A stretch of DNA of 64,000 nt from contig JBLWGC010000047.1 in the NCBI GenBank assembly GCA_048772705.1, forward strand, positions 1-64,000, read 5' to 3'. The notes under the pieces were generated by a model, which worked only from the letters and a program-made list of their open reading frames with translations, had not been told where the DNA came from and made no database searches. Position numbers and translations under genes: made by a program. Of this stretch, positions 1 through 10,954 are shown one piece after another. Numbering within the stretch: the stretch's first letter is position 1; each line of letters starts with the position of its first letter. Source of the DNA: Leidyana gryllorum EB-2025a. Lineage: Eukaryota; Apicomplexa.

Positions 1-176
1 GCCGTGTGAATGGCTCACGTTAACCTCCGAGGCTGCGGGGGTTCCTATAGGCTTACTCAACATAGGCGTGTCGCTCATTAGTTATCAACTAGCTCTGATC
101 TATTTACAAAAGACTAAAAGGATGTCGGCGACATAACATTGCCTTCGCGTTTTGCCTCACTGCGCCTGACCGCTCA
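1..176 (-). repeat. 3' LTR, partial
   Basis: Identical to 4753-4928. The 5' boundary (position 176) is set by the polypurine tract immediately next to it. The LTR runs off the window at position 1, so full LTR length is unknown and may exceed 176 bp. Confidence 0.9.
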
Positions 177-190
177 GCTCCCCTCCCGCC
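177..190 (-). other. Polypurine tract (plus-strand primer) of the retrotransposon
   Basis: On the minus strand this reads GGCGGGAGGGGAGC and abuts the LTR start TGAGCGG. Its position between the integrase stop (198) and the 3' LTR is canonical for an LTR-element PPT. Confidence 0.85.
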
Positions 191-197
191 GCGTCCC

Positions 198-1415
198 TCA
201 ATCGATTACCACTCTAGAGGGCGCGCGGCGCTTCTTAGCGGGCGGGCCGTCCGCCGTGGGTCGTAGCGGATCTTCCACCCGCGCTCGCCCCTGCAAGACG
301 ACATCCTCCACAGTAACGTCCTTGGGCCAGCCCCGATTCAAAGGCCTCTCTCGTAGCCACTGCCCTTCGTTCTTCTCCACGTGGTCGACGGTAAGTTGGA
401 AGAGTGACCCGGGGATAGCAGCGGGCAGTGGGGTAAGCTTCCGGAGCGCTACTGTACGCAGCTCCTCGGCCCGGCCCAGGTGCGCCACTGTGGCACTACC
501 GTCCCGGACTCGCACCACGCGACACGGCAGGGAGTGGCGGAAGCTAGACGACGTGGGGCCGTGGAGATCTGCTTGCAGCATAGCGTCTCGGGCTTCCTTG
601 GACGCCTCGGTCAGGACCCAGTCACCTACTGTTATCGCCTTGGCGGGTTGCGCCTCCAGCGCCCGCGTTCGCTGCGCCAGCACCCACCCTACGTACCCTT
701 GCAACCGGTGGGCGCGCTGTTGCGCGACTCTAGCCTCGTTGTTGTCTTGTCGCAGCGCCTGCCAACCGGCGATCGCCGGCTCGAACCCCATCAACATGTA
801 GAACGGCGACCGCGCCGTAGCTACATGGGGCGTGGCGTTATAGGCCATCACTAGCGACGCGACCAGAGTCTCCAGCGGCTCCGCGGTGCCCTCGGCTACC
901 AGAGCGTCAACGCCCCGCTTGAGAAACTCGTGCGAGGCCTCGTTGATCCCGTTGCCTTGCGGGTAATGAGCCGTGGTGAAGTAGTGGGTACACCCCATTT
1001 CGATGTCCACAAGCTCGCGAAAGGCAGCCCCCTGGAACACCGATCCTCTGTCGGTAAGTATCGCGGTAGGGACCTGGAAGGTATAGAGCCACTTCTCCCG
1101 GAGGGCCTTGGCCACGCTCTTGGCCGTCGGGGGCTCCCACAGTACCTCCACTACCATGAATCGCGAGTAATGATCCACGATCACCACCCACCAGTAAGCT
1201 TCCCCTTTCCATCGTCTCGGCCCGACGAGGTCGATACTGACTATCTCGCACGGCCACGGCTTAGTCAACATGCCCACGAGGGCCCGCTTCGTCGGCTTAC
1301 GGAGTCGCTGACACACGATGCACGCCCTGACATACTCTGCGGCCTGCTCGGACATCCCTGGCCAGTAGACCCACTGCCGCATAAGCCTCAGCATCCGGTT
1401 TACCGCCACGTGCAT
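198..1415 (-). CDS. Retrotransposon integrase (3' part of pol, in a shifted frame)
   Basis: Integrates the element cDNA. From its first ATG the ORF encodes 405 residues. It shows YWPGM, then a C-x2-C pair (CIVCQ) of the zinc-binding domain, and then the DDE catalytic core: Asp in SIDLVGP, Asp in ILTDRGS, and Glu in GINEASHEF after the YPQGNG segment. A basic C-terminus follows (KKRRAPSRV). The frame is open further upstream, to about position 1600, and that part encodes typical pre-integrase sequence (GLYYKIG, KLWIPPDWRE, YWFHCGKAGMH with the zinc-domain His residues). The ATG at 1415 is therefore not the natural N-terminus: integrase is either made by frameshifting from the upstream ORF or was disconnected from it by an indel. 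The two ORFs overlap at 1297-1415 in different frames. Confidence 0.93.
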   Translation of the reverse strand: MHVAVNRMLRLMRQWVYWPGMSEQAAEYVRACIVCQRLRKPTKRALVGMLTKPWPCEIVSIDLVGPRRWKGEAYWWVVIVDHYSRFMVVEVLWEPPTAKSVAKALREKWLYTFQVPTAILTDRGSVFQGAAFRELVDIEMGCTHYFTTAHYPQGNGINEASHEFLKRGVDALVAEGTAEPLETLVASLVMAYNATPHVATARSPFYMLMGFEPAIAGWQALRQDNNEARVAQQRAHRLQGYVGWVLAQRTRALEAQPAKAITVGDWVLTEASKEARDAMLQADLHGPTSSSFRHSLPCRVVRVRDGSATVAHLGRAEELRTVALRKLTPLPAAIPGSLFQLTVDHVEKNEGQWLRERPLNRGWPKDVTVEDVVLQGRARVEDPLRPTADGPPAKKRRAPSRVVID

Positions 1416-4400
1416 CCCGGCCTTCCCGCAGTGGAACCAGTATAAGAGGGTCTCTCGCCAGTCTGGTGGAATCCACAGCTTCGTACTCCCTATTTTGTAA
1501 TACAGGCCTTCCGGCCCTTTTCTTATCAGATTCTCCTCTCCCGGAGGGAATCGATTTAGACGCCTCTCGTAACTGAGGGATCGACGGGAGCAACGGGGGT
1601 GGCCAGATCTGCGCGACTGCCTCAGCCTCGAAGAGCGGCACGCAATACTCTTCCATATCTATCCCGCCTTCGTCATCTGCTGGGTGCCGCGACAAGTAAT
1701 CGGCCACGACGTTGTCCTCCCCTTCTAGGTAGATGAACTCCAAGTCGTACTGCTGTAAGAACAGCGACCAGCGCAGGAACTTGCCATCCTGCATCGCGTT
1801 GAAATACTTCAGCGCGGCATGGTCCGTAATTACGAAGGTCTTGCGGGTGCGGATGTAGTCGTGGAACTTCTTTACAGCCCACACCACTGCGAATGCTTCC
1901 TGTTCCGACGTGCTCCACCTGGTCTCCGCGTCAGTCAACTTCTTACTAGCATATTCCAGGGTCACCAGCGTCCCCTCCTGGGCTTGCATCAGCACCGCCC
2001 CGACCCCTTTCTTACAGGCATCCGTGTTAATCACGAACAGCCCAGGGCCCTTAGGATAGGCCAGTAAGGCCGCTTCGGCGATTCCCTTCTTAACTAGCGC
2101 GAACGCTCGTTGCTGCTCGGGACCCCACTCGAAGGGGTGACTCTGCTTGGTGAGAGACGTCAGTGGCTCCGCGATCGTGCTGTAATCCTGCACGAACTTT
2201 CTCAAGTAGCTACTCATCCCCAAGAACTCCCGTAGCTCTCTCAAATTCGTGGGTGCAGGTGCGTTTACGATCCCCTGCACCTTCTTCGGACTCGGCCTGA
2301 TGCCTTCCCGACTTACTCTAAACCCTAGCATGTTGACCTCTCGCCTGTACAGCTCCGTCTTCTTGAGCTTGAAGAAGAACCCTGCTTCCCTCGCCGCCGC
2401 CAGTACCTCTCGCAGCGTCGCGTCGTGTTCCTCCTTCGTGTCACCCCAAATGGTGATATCGTCAATGTACCTCGTCGCGCAACGGACGGAACCGAAGGCT
2501 AGATCTAACGCGCGTTGACACTCGCTCGGAGAATTACGCACTCCGAACGGGAGCACCGTGTACTCGTAAGTGCCAGCGTGGGTGATCATCGCGGTGTACG
2601 GCATACTCCCCTCCTCTAGCCTTACGTTCCAGAAACCGTTGGCGCAATCTAGAGCCGAGTACCACTCGTGCCCGGCTGCCAATTGGCACAGGTCCCACAC
2701 GTGAGGCAGGGGGTACGCGTCCGGTACCATCTGCGCGTTGAGAGGGCGGTAATCTACTACAATCCGCCACTCCCCAGTCTTCTTCTTTACAAATAAGGGG
2801 CTTGCACCCCACGGGCTCTTACTCGGCCTGATTACACCAGCCTTGAGCATACTCTGGAGTTGCTTATCCAACTCCTCCTTCAACTCCGCGGTCAGCGGTC
2901 TCAACCTTGCCCTATACGGCTTCCCGTAAACCTCGAAGCTGGCGGTGCTGACCTTAACTCGCCCCGGCACCGGGTCCAGCCAGGCATCTTTATACTCCCA
3001 CCAGATGTCCCACAGCTCAGAGACCCTCTCCGGACTCAAGTGACTCGTGATCGCATGAAACGTAGCTCGAGCCTCGGCTTTCTTTTCTTCGTCGGTAGCC
3101 CCTATCTCGTAGCCTGTAACGACGTCTTTAGCCGCATTGGCTCGCTTCTCTTCCTCCGTAAGCTCAACCATCAGCGCCTCGACCCTCCTAGGCAGTAACT
3201 GGCCCTCGAGAGGGTCCAGCAACAGCCCGCTGGTCTTCAACGCGTCCATACCTACTAGTAACTGGTCATGATGCGTCTCGACTACCCAAAACGATTGCTC
3301 AAAGCCAACCCCTCCAATCTCCAACTTTACAGGTTCGAGCTTCCGGCCCCTCGCGGTACCCAGCCCGGCGAAGTTTACCGTATCACCGGTAGCCCTTAAC
3401 CCGAACTTCTTACGCAACGAAGGCCCGCAGACACTGAAAGCCGCTCCTGTGTCGACTATCGCCTCGAACTCTACTCCGTTGATCTTTACGGGCATCCGGA
3501 AAGCCTTTCCGAACCCGTTCGGCGAGCAGCGATACACCTCTCTCTCGCCAAGGTAATCTTTGAGCAGGCGGCAGGTCTCCTCGAGGACTCCTTCATCGTC
3601 GGTCTCGCTCGACGAGTCCTCGGCCTCGCACACCTTGGCGTCCGCTTTCTCCTCTTCCGCTGCTTTCTTCTTGGCGGCCTCCTTGAGCTCTCGGTAATGC
3701 TTCGCTTTACGCTCTCTAACTTTCGCTGCTCGACTTCGCAAGATCTCCAACAGCTCTTCCGCGCTTACGATCTTCTCTTCGGCTGAATACGGCTCCTTAG
3801 ACTGAAGCACGTGACCTGCCCGGGTCTCCATTACACGAAGCTTGATCCTCTGCGACTTCGGATCGCGCTTTACTAGCGCCCTACACGTGGTCGCGGCGTG
3901 ACCTTTCTTGTCGCAATGCTCGCACTTTTTCTCCTTGTACTCGCAGTCCTTCGAGTGGTGACCCTTCAACCCACACCTGAAGCAGGGAGGCTTCTCCACC
4001 TCCTTCTTGGGGGTATCGGCCGGCGCCTTGGGCGGCTCCGCCGTTTTCTCTTCCATCGACTCATCAGTCGCCGGAGGCTCTGCCGTAAACAGCGGGACAC
4101 CCGTCCGCGCTCTCTTCTTAGCACACTCAGCTTCGGCGAACTCAGCCCCGTCCATTAAGGCCGTGAGCGAGTCGAGGTTGGGCATATAGCTTAATCTCTC
4201 GAGCACATCGAGGGGTAAACTTCTCTTGAAGAGCATCCGCAACCTTCCCTCGGTGAGCAGGGAGTCGTGTTGGCGACGGTCTCTCACTCGGACGAATCTC
4301 CTGCAGACCGAACGCATCCACGCCACCGCATCCGGCACTGTCCCCGCTCTCTTTCCCGCAGCGATCTCTAACTCGAGCTCCTCTACGTAGTCGGAGTGGC

Positions 4401-4830
4401 GGAAGTGTCTCTTCGCCACTCTCTCGACCATCTCCTCGTACTGGAGTCCCGCCGGTAGGCTACGGAGGGTTGCCGCTACATTCGGCGTTGCCACCAGAGC
4501 CCAGGCATCTCTGAAGAGTTCGGAGCAGAGTCCGAATCTCTTGATTTGCGCCGCCGCTGCGTCGACCCAGTCTTCGAACGCTCTCTCGTTGGGCGGGTCG
4601 AATGGAGCGAGGTTGAGGAAGTTGAGGAACTTGGCTCTCCGATTGAGCTGTTCCACCACGTCGTCCTCATGTGGTTCTCGGGGGAACCTCTCGTCGTTAG
4701 CTAGGAACTCCAACAGCACAGCCTCGTGGTTCCCAGAACAGCCCCCAGCTGAGCCGTGTGAATGGCTCACGTTAACCTCCGAGGCTGCGGGGGTTCCTAT
4801 AGGCTTACTCAACATAGGCGTGTCGCTCAT
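1297..4830 (-). CDS. Retrotransposon Gag-protease-RT-RNase H polyprotein
   Basis: 1177 codons with no internal stop. Residues about 1-280 are Gag-like capsid sequence. At about 285-320 are two CCHC zinc knuckles (CFRCGLKGHHSKDC and CEHCDKKGHAATTC) for RNA binding. A retropepsin-type active site (VDTGAAFSV) is near residue 458. Reverse transcriptase carries YIDD near 787, preceded by the LPFG segment. RNase H follows near 937 (NTDACKKGVGAVL). The last ~95 codons, from about 1590 down to 1297, are no longer protein-like in this frame; the homologous integrase N-terminus is in the next frame. The start ATG lies inside the 5' LTR. The next in-frame Met after residue 6 is about 120 residues in, so the LTR start looks genuine. 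Confidence 0.95.
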   Translation of the reverse strand: MSDTPMLSKPIGTPAASEVNVSHSHGSAGGCSGNHEAVLLEFLANDERFPREPHEDDVVEQLNRRAKFLNFLNLAPFDPPNERAFEDWVDAAAAQIKRFGLCSELFRDAWALVATPNVAATLRSLPAGLQYEEMVERVAKRHFRHSDYVEELELEIAAGKRAGTVPDAVAWMRSVCRRFVRVRDRRQHDSLLTEGRLRMLFKRSLPLDVLERLSYMPNLDSLTALMDGAEFAEAECAKKRARTGVPLFTAEPPATDESMEEKTAEPPKAPADTPKKEVEKPPCFRCGLKGHHSKDCEYKEKKCEHCDKKGHAATTCRALVKRDPKSQRIKLRVMETRAGHVLQSKEPYSAEEKIVSAEELLEILRSRAAKVRERKAKHYRELKEAAKKKAAEEEKADAKVCEAEDSSSETDDEGVLEETCRLLKDYLGEREVYRCSPNGFGKAFRMPVKINGVEFEAIVDTGAAFSVCGPSLRKKFGLRATGDTVNFAGLGTARGRKLEPVKLEIGGVGFEQSFWVVETHHDQLLVGMDALKTSGLLLDPLEGQLLPRRVEALMVELTEEEKRANAAKDVVTGYEIGATDEEKKAEARATFHAITSHLSPERVSELWDIWWEYKDAWLDPVPGRVKVSTASFEVYGKPYRARLRPLTAELKEELDKQLQSMLKAGVIRPSKSPWGASPLFVKKKTGEWRIVVDYRPLNAQMVPDAYPLPHVWDLCQLAAGHEWYSALDCANGFWNVRLEEGSMPYTAMITHAGTYEYTVLPFGVRNSPSECQRALDLAFGSVRCATRYIDDITIWGDTKEEHDATLREVLAAAREAGFFFKLKKTELYRREVNMLGFRVSREGIRPSPKKVQGIVNAPAPTNLRELREFLGMSSYLRKFVQDYSTIAEPLTSLTKQSHPFEWGPEQQRAFALVKKGIAEAALLAYPKGPGLFVINTDACKKGVGAVLMQAQEGTLVTLEYASKKLTDAETRWSTSEQEAFAVVWAVKKFHDYIRTRKTFVITDHAALKYFNAMQDGKFLRWSLFLQQYDLEFIYLEGEDNVVADYLSRHPADDEGGIDMEEYCVPLFEAEAVAQIWPPPLLPSIPQLREASKSIPSGRGESDKKRAGRPVLQNREYEAVDSTRLARDPLILVPLREGRDARGGKPDAEAYAAVGLLARDVRAGRRVCQGVHRVSATP

Positions 4831-4928
4831 TAGTTATCAACTAGCTCTGATCTATTTACAAAAGACTAAAAGGATGTCGGCGACATAACATTGCCTTCGC
4901 GTTTTGCCTCACTGCGCCTGACCGCTCA
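4753..4928 (-). repeat. 5' LTR (at least this part)
   Basis: Exact copy of 1-176. The minus-strand 5' end (TGAGCGGTCA) is at 4928. The 3' end is not defined because the matching 3' LTR is cut at window position 1. The gag start codon (4828-4830) lies within it. Confidence 0.9.
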
Positions 4929-4930
4929 GC

Positions 4931-5614
4931 GCGTGAAGCATCTTTCTCCCCCGCGCCACCATCTGCCTTCCGTACAGTATCTCCACCAGACGACCACCGA
5001 GGCGATGATTACTCGGCTGGAAATTAGATCAGATACATAGATAAATTGAGTTCGTAGAAGTGCAAATGCAGTCGTACGAATTACAATCACAACAAAAGTC
5101 GCTCAAATTGACGCCATGGGGTCTAAATATGTGTATCGCTTGCTGCGTTGTGGAAGGCCCTCCTTGTGTCGTTGACGGAGAGTGTGATGATCCACCACAA
5201 GAATTCTGATGTGATAAGTCCCCAGCAAGGGCGTTACCGCACTCAGCGATCAAAAACACCTTTGCCCGAATGGTCGCCGTCGATTCTCCGAAGCAATGGT
5301 ACTCTTATTCTGCTGCGAGTATTCTTTCGGGCTGAAGAGAAAGTTCGGAGTGGGAGCTGTGCCGTCAATTGCCACATGCGCGCATTCGGTGGCCGTTCAT
5401 GAGGCATTTCTACATCGGGAGTCATCCGATGGCCACGAGGTCACAATGGATTGAAGAAAGCGAGACATGGGACACAATGCTCTCTTGTATCACAACGATG
5501 GGACACTGCAACGGGAAATGAAACGGGATAACGACATGGTACTGCCCGGCCGCTCATTTCAGCGCGCACACGGGTGTGTGTGCAAACACATTCCCCGACC
5601 TGTGGTGCTGACGA
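4931..5614. other. Intergenic region, no gene seen
   Basis: Flank between the retrotransposon and the first F-box-like gene. Short ORFs exist on both strands, but none shows a domain, a splice partner or protein-like composition. It presumably contains the promoter of the gene starting at 5615. Confidence 0.6.
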
Positions 5615-7620
5615 ATGCTTAGCGATCTCATCTGGGCCCAAATTCTGGGCTTTCTGCCGCTGTGGGAGCTGACAAGAATAGCAGGAGTCTCCAAACAGAT
5701 ATACCATGTCCTAAGTTCGGAAAGTTCACTGTTGGTGGCTGAAACGCTCAGCCTCAGCGGGGCACAGTGGGCGTGGGTGCAGCGCGCATCGTGGTTTGGA
5801 ATGTGGCTCCGCAGATCGTGCCCCCACCTGAAAACCGTGACATGGATGGGGCATGCAAGGAAAGACCTCGACATCGTTGATATGTTGCAAAAGATGTGCG
5901 AATGGGGTCTCCCCAGGCTGACTGAGGCGGCGTTAAGTGCGGTCTTCGACAGTGGGGGTTCGTGGCGATCCCATACATTCAAATTCCCCGAGCTGAAGTT
6001 TCTGGACATCACTTTCTCTGAGTTGCCTGAAGGGTCACTCCATATAGATGCTCCGAAGTTGGAGTGTTTAGCTGTCAAAAGGCACTGCCTTCCTTTCATT
6101 GACCACGACTTGGCATTTGCACTGCGTCGGGCTGTGGGTGACGGACCCAATGATACAATTGTGGGGGTGACGAAGCCCGAATTCACATATTGGATTGCCG
6201 GACATGAAGATGTCCACGGCTCGATTGGTGACGGTTTTTGGAAGACGTCTCCCGTCCTATCGGATTATCTCCCTCACCCGCCGGATTGGACGGGTGACCA
6301 GCCGGAATTGCAGTACGAACCCACTTACACGTGGCCAAAGAACGCGAGGTGAGGAGTTGCTGGGGTTCTCATTGCACAGATCGCAGGGAGTCGCAAAGGG
6401 TTGTCGATTACGTTATGAGAGAGTGGACCGATGCCGAGCGTCTTTTGCACCCGTACTGTCGCATATACCTGGAAAGGTCCCATTACCAGCGGCAGCTTCC
6501 TGTGCAATGGATTGTCGACGAGCTTCCGGAGAACGGAACCTTTCTCTCGCACGCGTATTCAAGCTTAGGATGGTTCCGGTTGGCACGAACAAAGGATTTG
6601 GATTCATTTTCTCCTCCGTGGAATGCGCTCCCATTGACCGAACCTCCCGCTGTATACCCGCCCGCCTTCGCTGGGCAGGCGAGTGATCACACAGCGTATC
6701 TGTGTACTACCGGCTTTCGGCCTCGAGTGTATTGGTCCGAGCTGAGACGGATCCTCTATTTCAACACCGACGTCATTCCGACTCTGACGGAAGAGTCAAT
6801 CAACGTTTTGCCTTTTGAGAATCTGGAGCGGATTGAGTTACCCCTTCAGGGATGGCAGCTCGTTGAAACACTGTCCAAAGAGGGTGTCCCCCCGCGTTGG
6901 CTTCCCGATTGTGTTCGAGTTCTGTGCCTTCACACCAAACGCGATGACCCACCCGCAGCTATTCAACGTTTGATTGAGAGTTGTCAGATCCAATATGTCG
7001 GTGTTACAGGAATCCCCTGGAATATCGCGAAGCTGACTGATTGGTTTCTGGTTGGGCACTCTGTTTGGCGACGGAAAGGCCTTCGGATCCGTTTCGGCCT
7101 CCAAGCTGCAGCACTCCTACAGTACCCGTGGCCTAAGGTGCAATTGGAACTCGTCTCCGGTCTTTACACCGATGTCACTCTCCGGGCTATGCTGGAATAC
7201 ATCGGGTGCTCGGCTGATGAGATCGATACGTATTGGATGGGTCTATGTGCTGACGGCCACGAGGAGTGGGCACCGTTGCGCGAGAAGAGTCTTCAGGCTG
7301 CGTCCGGCTGGTTTAGCTACACTTGCATCCGTTCGGTTCCAAGAGTAGTCCTGAGTCAGTGGTATACAAAGATGTTAGAAGCCACCTTGAAGGAAGCTCA
7401 AATCTCCACTGGCGGTATCTTCGATGAATTCCTTCCCCTTTCCTCACGAGATGTGTGGCTGAGCAGTATGGTGATCAACCAACAATTCGGAGTTCTGCAG
7501 GATATGGGGATTCCTGTGTTACTGTCGTCTGTCTGTCCCCCCAGCCTGCGTAGCAGAGTGTTCGCCAATAGTGACATTGAGGACCCCACAACGCCAGCAT
7601 CAACACAGGGAGGGCCCTGA
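5615..7620 (+). CDS. F-box-like protein, tandem paralogue 1
   Basis: Two exons, 5615-6348 and 6387-7620, give about 655 residues. The 38-nt intron starts GTGAGG and ends CGCAG; the alternative AG at 6379 does not keep the frame. The N-terminus (LIWAQILGFLPLWELTRIAGVSKQ) has the hydrophobic pattern of an F-box: leucines, then LxRIxxVSK. A middle region has Leu-rich strands and Trp/Cys residues but no motif I recognise. F-box proteins are substrate adaptors of SCF ubiquitin ligases. That role here is inference, since the F-box is divergent. The same architecture and intron position recur in the genes at 8816 and 10955, so this is a local family. The protein is far from identical to its neighbours, implying an old duplication. 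Confidence 0.7.
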
Positions 7621-7685
7621 CTCTCTTCTCTCTTCATGATGTGGGGTCATACTTTTCTAAGAGACGATACGTGAGCTTAACAGTG

Positions 7686-8045
7686 AGCTCTCAGAGCATC
7701 TGGGCACAGCGCTCTTCGTGGGGCGAAGTGTAGCACAGGTCGCGCCCCACCTGGGATCTGCGAAATGGATGGGGTTTGGATGCTGCAGAAGATGTGCCGA
7801 TGGGGTGAGGCTGACTGAGGGGGTAATCAGGGAGTTCGTCGACAGTGGGATATCGTGAGTAGGAATCCCATACATTCGATTCCTTCCAGCTGCACTTTCT
7901 GGATATTACTCTGTGTGACGACTCTGAAGTCATAAGGCACCGACGCGAAGATGACTGATTGGGCACTCTATTTGGCGACGGAAAGGGTTTCGGATCCGTT
8001 TCGGCCTCCAAGGTGCCGCCCTCCTACAAACAGTCCTTTCAGCCA
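7686..8045 (+). pseudogene. Collapsed pseudogene copy of the F-box-like gene at 5615
   Basis: The nucleotide sequence follows pieces of the 5615 gene in order. Parts resembling about 5755-5990 (for example GATGCTGCAGAAGATGTG and CCCATACATTC) come first. After an internal deletion they are followed by sequence resembling about 7030-7125 (GGATCCGTTTCGGCCTCCAA). Numerous indels and stops prevent translation. It lies just downstream of its probable parent. Confidence 0.8.
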
Positions 8046-8815
8046 GTGGGACACTAGGTGAGCATGTTCAAGACCATCGCAGTCGAACCCCGCAGAAGGA
8101 AATTCCACTATGAGACACTTTCAGATCGTTTCCTGCATCATCTGTCGGACGATTTGGTCCCACATAGCCTCCAGACAAAAGGGTGGCAACACTACTAGTG
8201 AATGGTGTAATCTTATTGGCGTGCTGAATGAAGTGATCAGCAGCAGCCTGTGCCTTTGCGTCCTCCTGGTCCGGATTTCGGCATCGGCGGTCCTCGGGGC
8301 GGCATTCTCCAACATAGACCAACGAAGATCCCAATGGTTGACAAAAGAAGTGAGGAAACTTTCACAGTGGCTCAGCTGCAGTGTGGTCGTTAGTTTCGCA
8401 CACCTATCCACTCACACAACGAATATCCCATTGACAGAACAGATATTTTGATGGGGAAGTACACTGTTTCTCGATGGAGGCTTGAGTTTTGACCACAGCT
8501 ATAGCTAGTAGTTCAGATTTGTTCTAGTAAGGTAGGAAGCGTGTCGTTCATTACAGTCGAGTAGCCTTGCTCCACTTTCCCAGTCGGATCTGACCGCTTG
8601 CTTTAGTCGGTAGATGAGGCGACCCCGTTCTCGTGATGATTGCTACAAGCAGCACGCAGTTGAGGCCTGTGTTGTGCGGGACGAATGCAGCTCGTGCGGC
8701 GTTGCCCACTTTCAGGTAGCAGATTTCGACAAACTCGGGGAAGTGAGGCTCGACTCGAGAATGGTGGGTATATCCTGGTAGAAGCCGGGATTGATGCGAG
8801 GCCGAGTGAACGAAA
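8046..8815. other. Intergenic region, no gene supported
   Basis: Contains a 113-codon plus-strand open frame (8110-8451) and an overlapping minus-strand frame. Neither has a recognisable domain or paralogue in the window. The first part could be further decayed F-box-family sequence, but I could not align it with confidence. Confidence 0.5.
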
Positions 8816-10724
8816 ATGGCCCAACTCTCCGCCAGACTGTGGTTGCCTATCTTCCAGTACCTCTCTTTGCTCGATGGTGTGAGATGTCGAGCGCTTTGCA
8901 GGGAAGCCCGCTGTTGTGTGGAGAGATTGTTGATATACGAGTCAATGGTCCTGGATGATTTGGGGGTTCAACTACTTGAACGATATTCGTGGTGGGAAGA
9001 TTGCCTAGCTCGATCAGTCCCACATCTCAAGTACTTATGTGTCCACACTAGCCACGACGGGTGGCAGAAACCTCCCCGAGTGTCTGCCTTGTCGACATTG
9101 CGGCGGATGTCGTCTATTGGTTTATCCCATTTACTATCGCTAACAATGAAGGGACAAGCCGCAATTGCTCCGCGCACTGAGGGTGTCTTCTCGATTGATC
9201 TGCCAGAGTGCAGAGACGTGATTCTCTTGAACTTCAATCTTGTCCGTCACGGTCTGGAGATCCGAGCCCCTGAAGTTAGGACGCTCGCTGGAAGCGCTCA
9301 ATCCGTCCAAATAGTCGTGCAGAACCCGTTTTGTGCAAACTCGGCCACTTTCACGGCGGTGACGGACGATGAAAGTGATGCAATAATTTGGGATATACAC
9401 CTTCCTGCGAGGTGCATTCGCGTCAGCAGAGTACCACGTAATGGTCGATATTACCGCTTTGGCCTGGATGTAGCTCGAGGTGTGTGGGCAGAGCCTCAAG
9501 ATCGCTTGTTGCTGCCCCTACCAGCACTCTGCCTGTGGTTACGACATGATCGACGAAAGTGAGGCATACATGTTGCACTCCGGTTGCCTGAAAATACTTT
9601 GCCGCAGAGACGAGGGGAGGGCTTCGGACATTGTGGACTATCTGTCAAAATATGATCAATTGCTCGAGACCTACTTACCCGCCAACGTTGCACACTTGAT
9701 AAGGCAAATGCCATCCTTCCGCATACGGGGGACTTCAACCCTCCCTGGCTGGGAAGCGATTGCGAGAGATCGAGATTTCCACGCGATTCCCCCCGCTATC
9801 CGTATCATTCCACTGTTCTGTCGGCCCCTGCTGCCGCTCGGGAGACCGGGTGGGGTGATACCGCAGAACTCAAGGAGAGAAGCGCTTAGAGAATGGAAGC
9901 CGTTTCATTTGGAAGAGCCTACGGACGCGCAGTCCTTAACGGTCACGATGGAACGACAACGTGCCTTCGACCGAGTGTCGCGTCGGGAGTTCGGAAAGCG
10001 AAATTCAATCATATACCTATCTGATGATAGTTGGCGTTATTTCATAGACACTGCGCCATACACCAAACTTCCGTGGAGAAAAGCGTCCTGTGTTGTATTG
10101 AAGTGTCGCAAACTTCCTATTTGCAGTGTGCGGGATTGGGAGAGGTGTGTGAAAGCTCTTCACACAATGAGAGTCCAATACGTCACTTTGGAGGAGCCTC
10201 TGAGCCATATCTCAGACTTCATACTCCTCTATCTGGCCTTATGGTCTCTTCAACGAGATTCTCGGAGGCTGGTGCGGATTGGCTGTCGAGTCCTTTGTAG
10301 TTTGCCATACCCCGTAGACTACGCAACGTGTGAGATGATATCGGGCAAATATACCTGCCGGATTCTCCAGGATGTTCTCAACTATCTGAACTGCGATACG
10401 AGAACGGTTGAAGAGTACAGCCGTAGTCAGAGTGGGGCATTCACCACAGAGGAGCTGTACAACCGCATCATGCGAATGAATCATCGCGCTCGCCCAATCT
10501 CATCGTTGGAAGAGTGGGAAGTGAGGCAATTTAGGGCATTCTACGTGAAAGCACAATGTCTCACTGATGCACGATTGGTGACGAAGTTCTGCTCCGAGCC
10601 CGATGCCACCCCGACAGCGGTCGGCACGATCGAACTGACTCATCTTTGGTTCCTACGCCAATTGCGACGGGGCAATCTGGAAGCTTTGTCGGACTGGGGA
10701 GGTGATCTTGGCGCTCGCGAGTAA
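8816..10724 (+). CDS. F-box-like protein, tandem paralogue 2
   Basis: Exons 8816-9558 and 9608-10724 (49-nt intron, GTGAGG...CCGCAG) give about 619 residues. The N-terminus MAQLSARLWLPIFQYLSLLDG followed by VRCRALCREAR matches the F-box-like start of its neighbours. The second exon aligns with the 10955 gene around the block YLPANVAHLIRQMP and the following GWEAIARDRDF. Function is unknown; by analogy with F-box proteins it may recruit substrates to an SCF complex. Same strand and same intron position as paralogues 1 and 3, 1.2 kb after the first and 230 bp before the third. Confidence 0.7.
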
Positions 10725-10954
10725 TGCCGAGGGGACTGCGCGTGTCTTTGCAGAACCGTTTCGCACCAATTCTGTTGCCTGACTAATCGATGAGTTGTTG
10801 TTAAGCTTCAATGTGCCCTGTTGCGCAAAGTGAGATAGTCGCAGTAGGAAACACTCGAATGTCCAAAAATGATTGGGGTGGACATGTCTGAGAACCCCAC
10901 TAGGGTTACACACTTTGCCATTCATGTTGCAGGAAGTGTACTTCTCAACCGTCT

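Larger units (their letters stand above)
1..4928 (-). mobile_element. Ty3/gypsy-type LTR retrotransposon (nearly complete, 3' LTR truncated by window edge)
   Basis: Positions 1-178 are repeated exactly at 4753-4930. Between them, read on the minus strand, lie Gag with two CCHC knuckles, an aspartic protease, reverse transcriptase, RNase H and an integrase. The order RT-RNaseH-IN is that of Ty3/gypsy (Metaviridae). A purine-rich tract sits directly before the low-coordinate repeat, where a 3' LTR polypurine tract belongs, so the repeats are LTRs. Each LTR begins TGAGCGGTCA on the minus strand. The far flank is outside the window, so a target-site duplication cannot be checked. The two LTR parts are identical as read by eye and the ORFs are almost intact, so insertion looks recent. 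One frame shift near the start of integrase is the only visible lesion, if it is a lesion. Confidence 0.95.
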
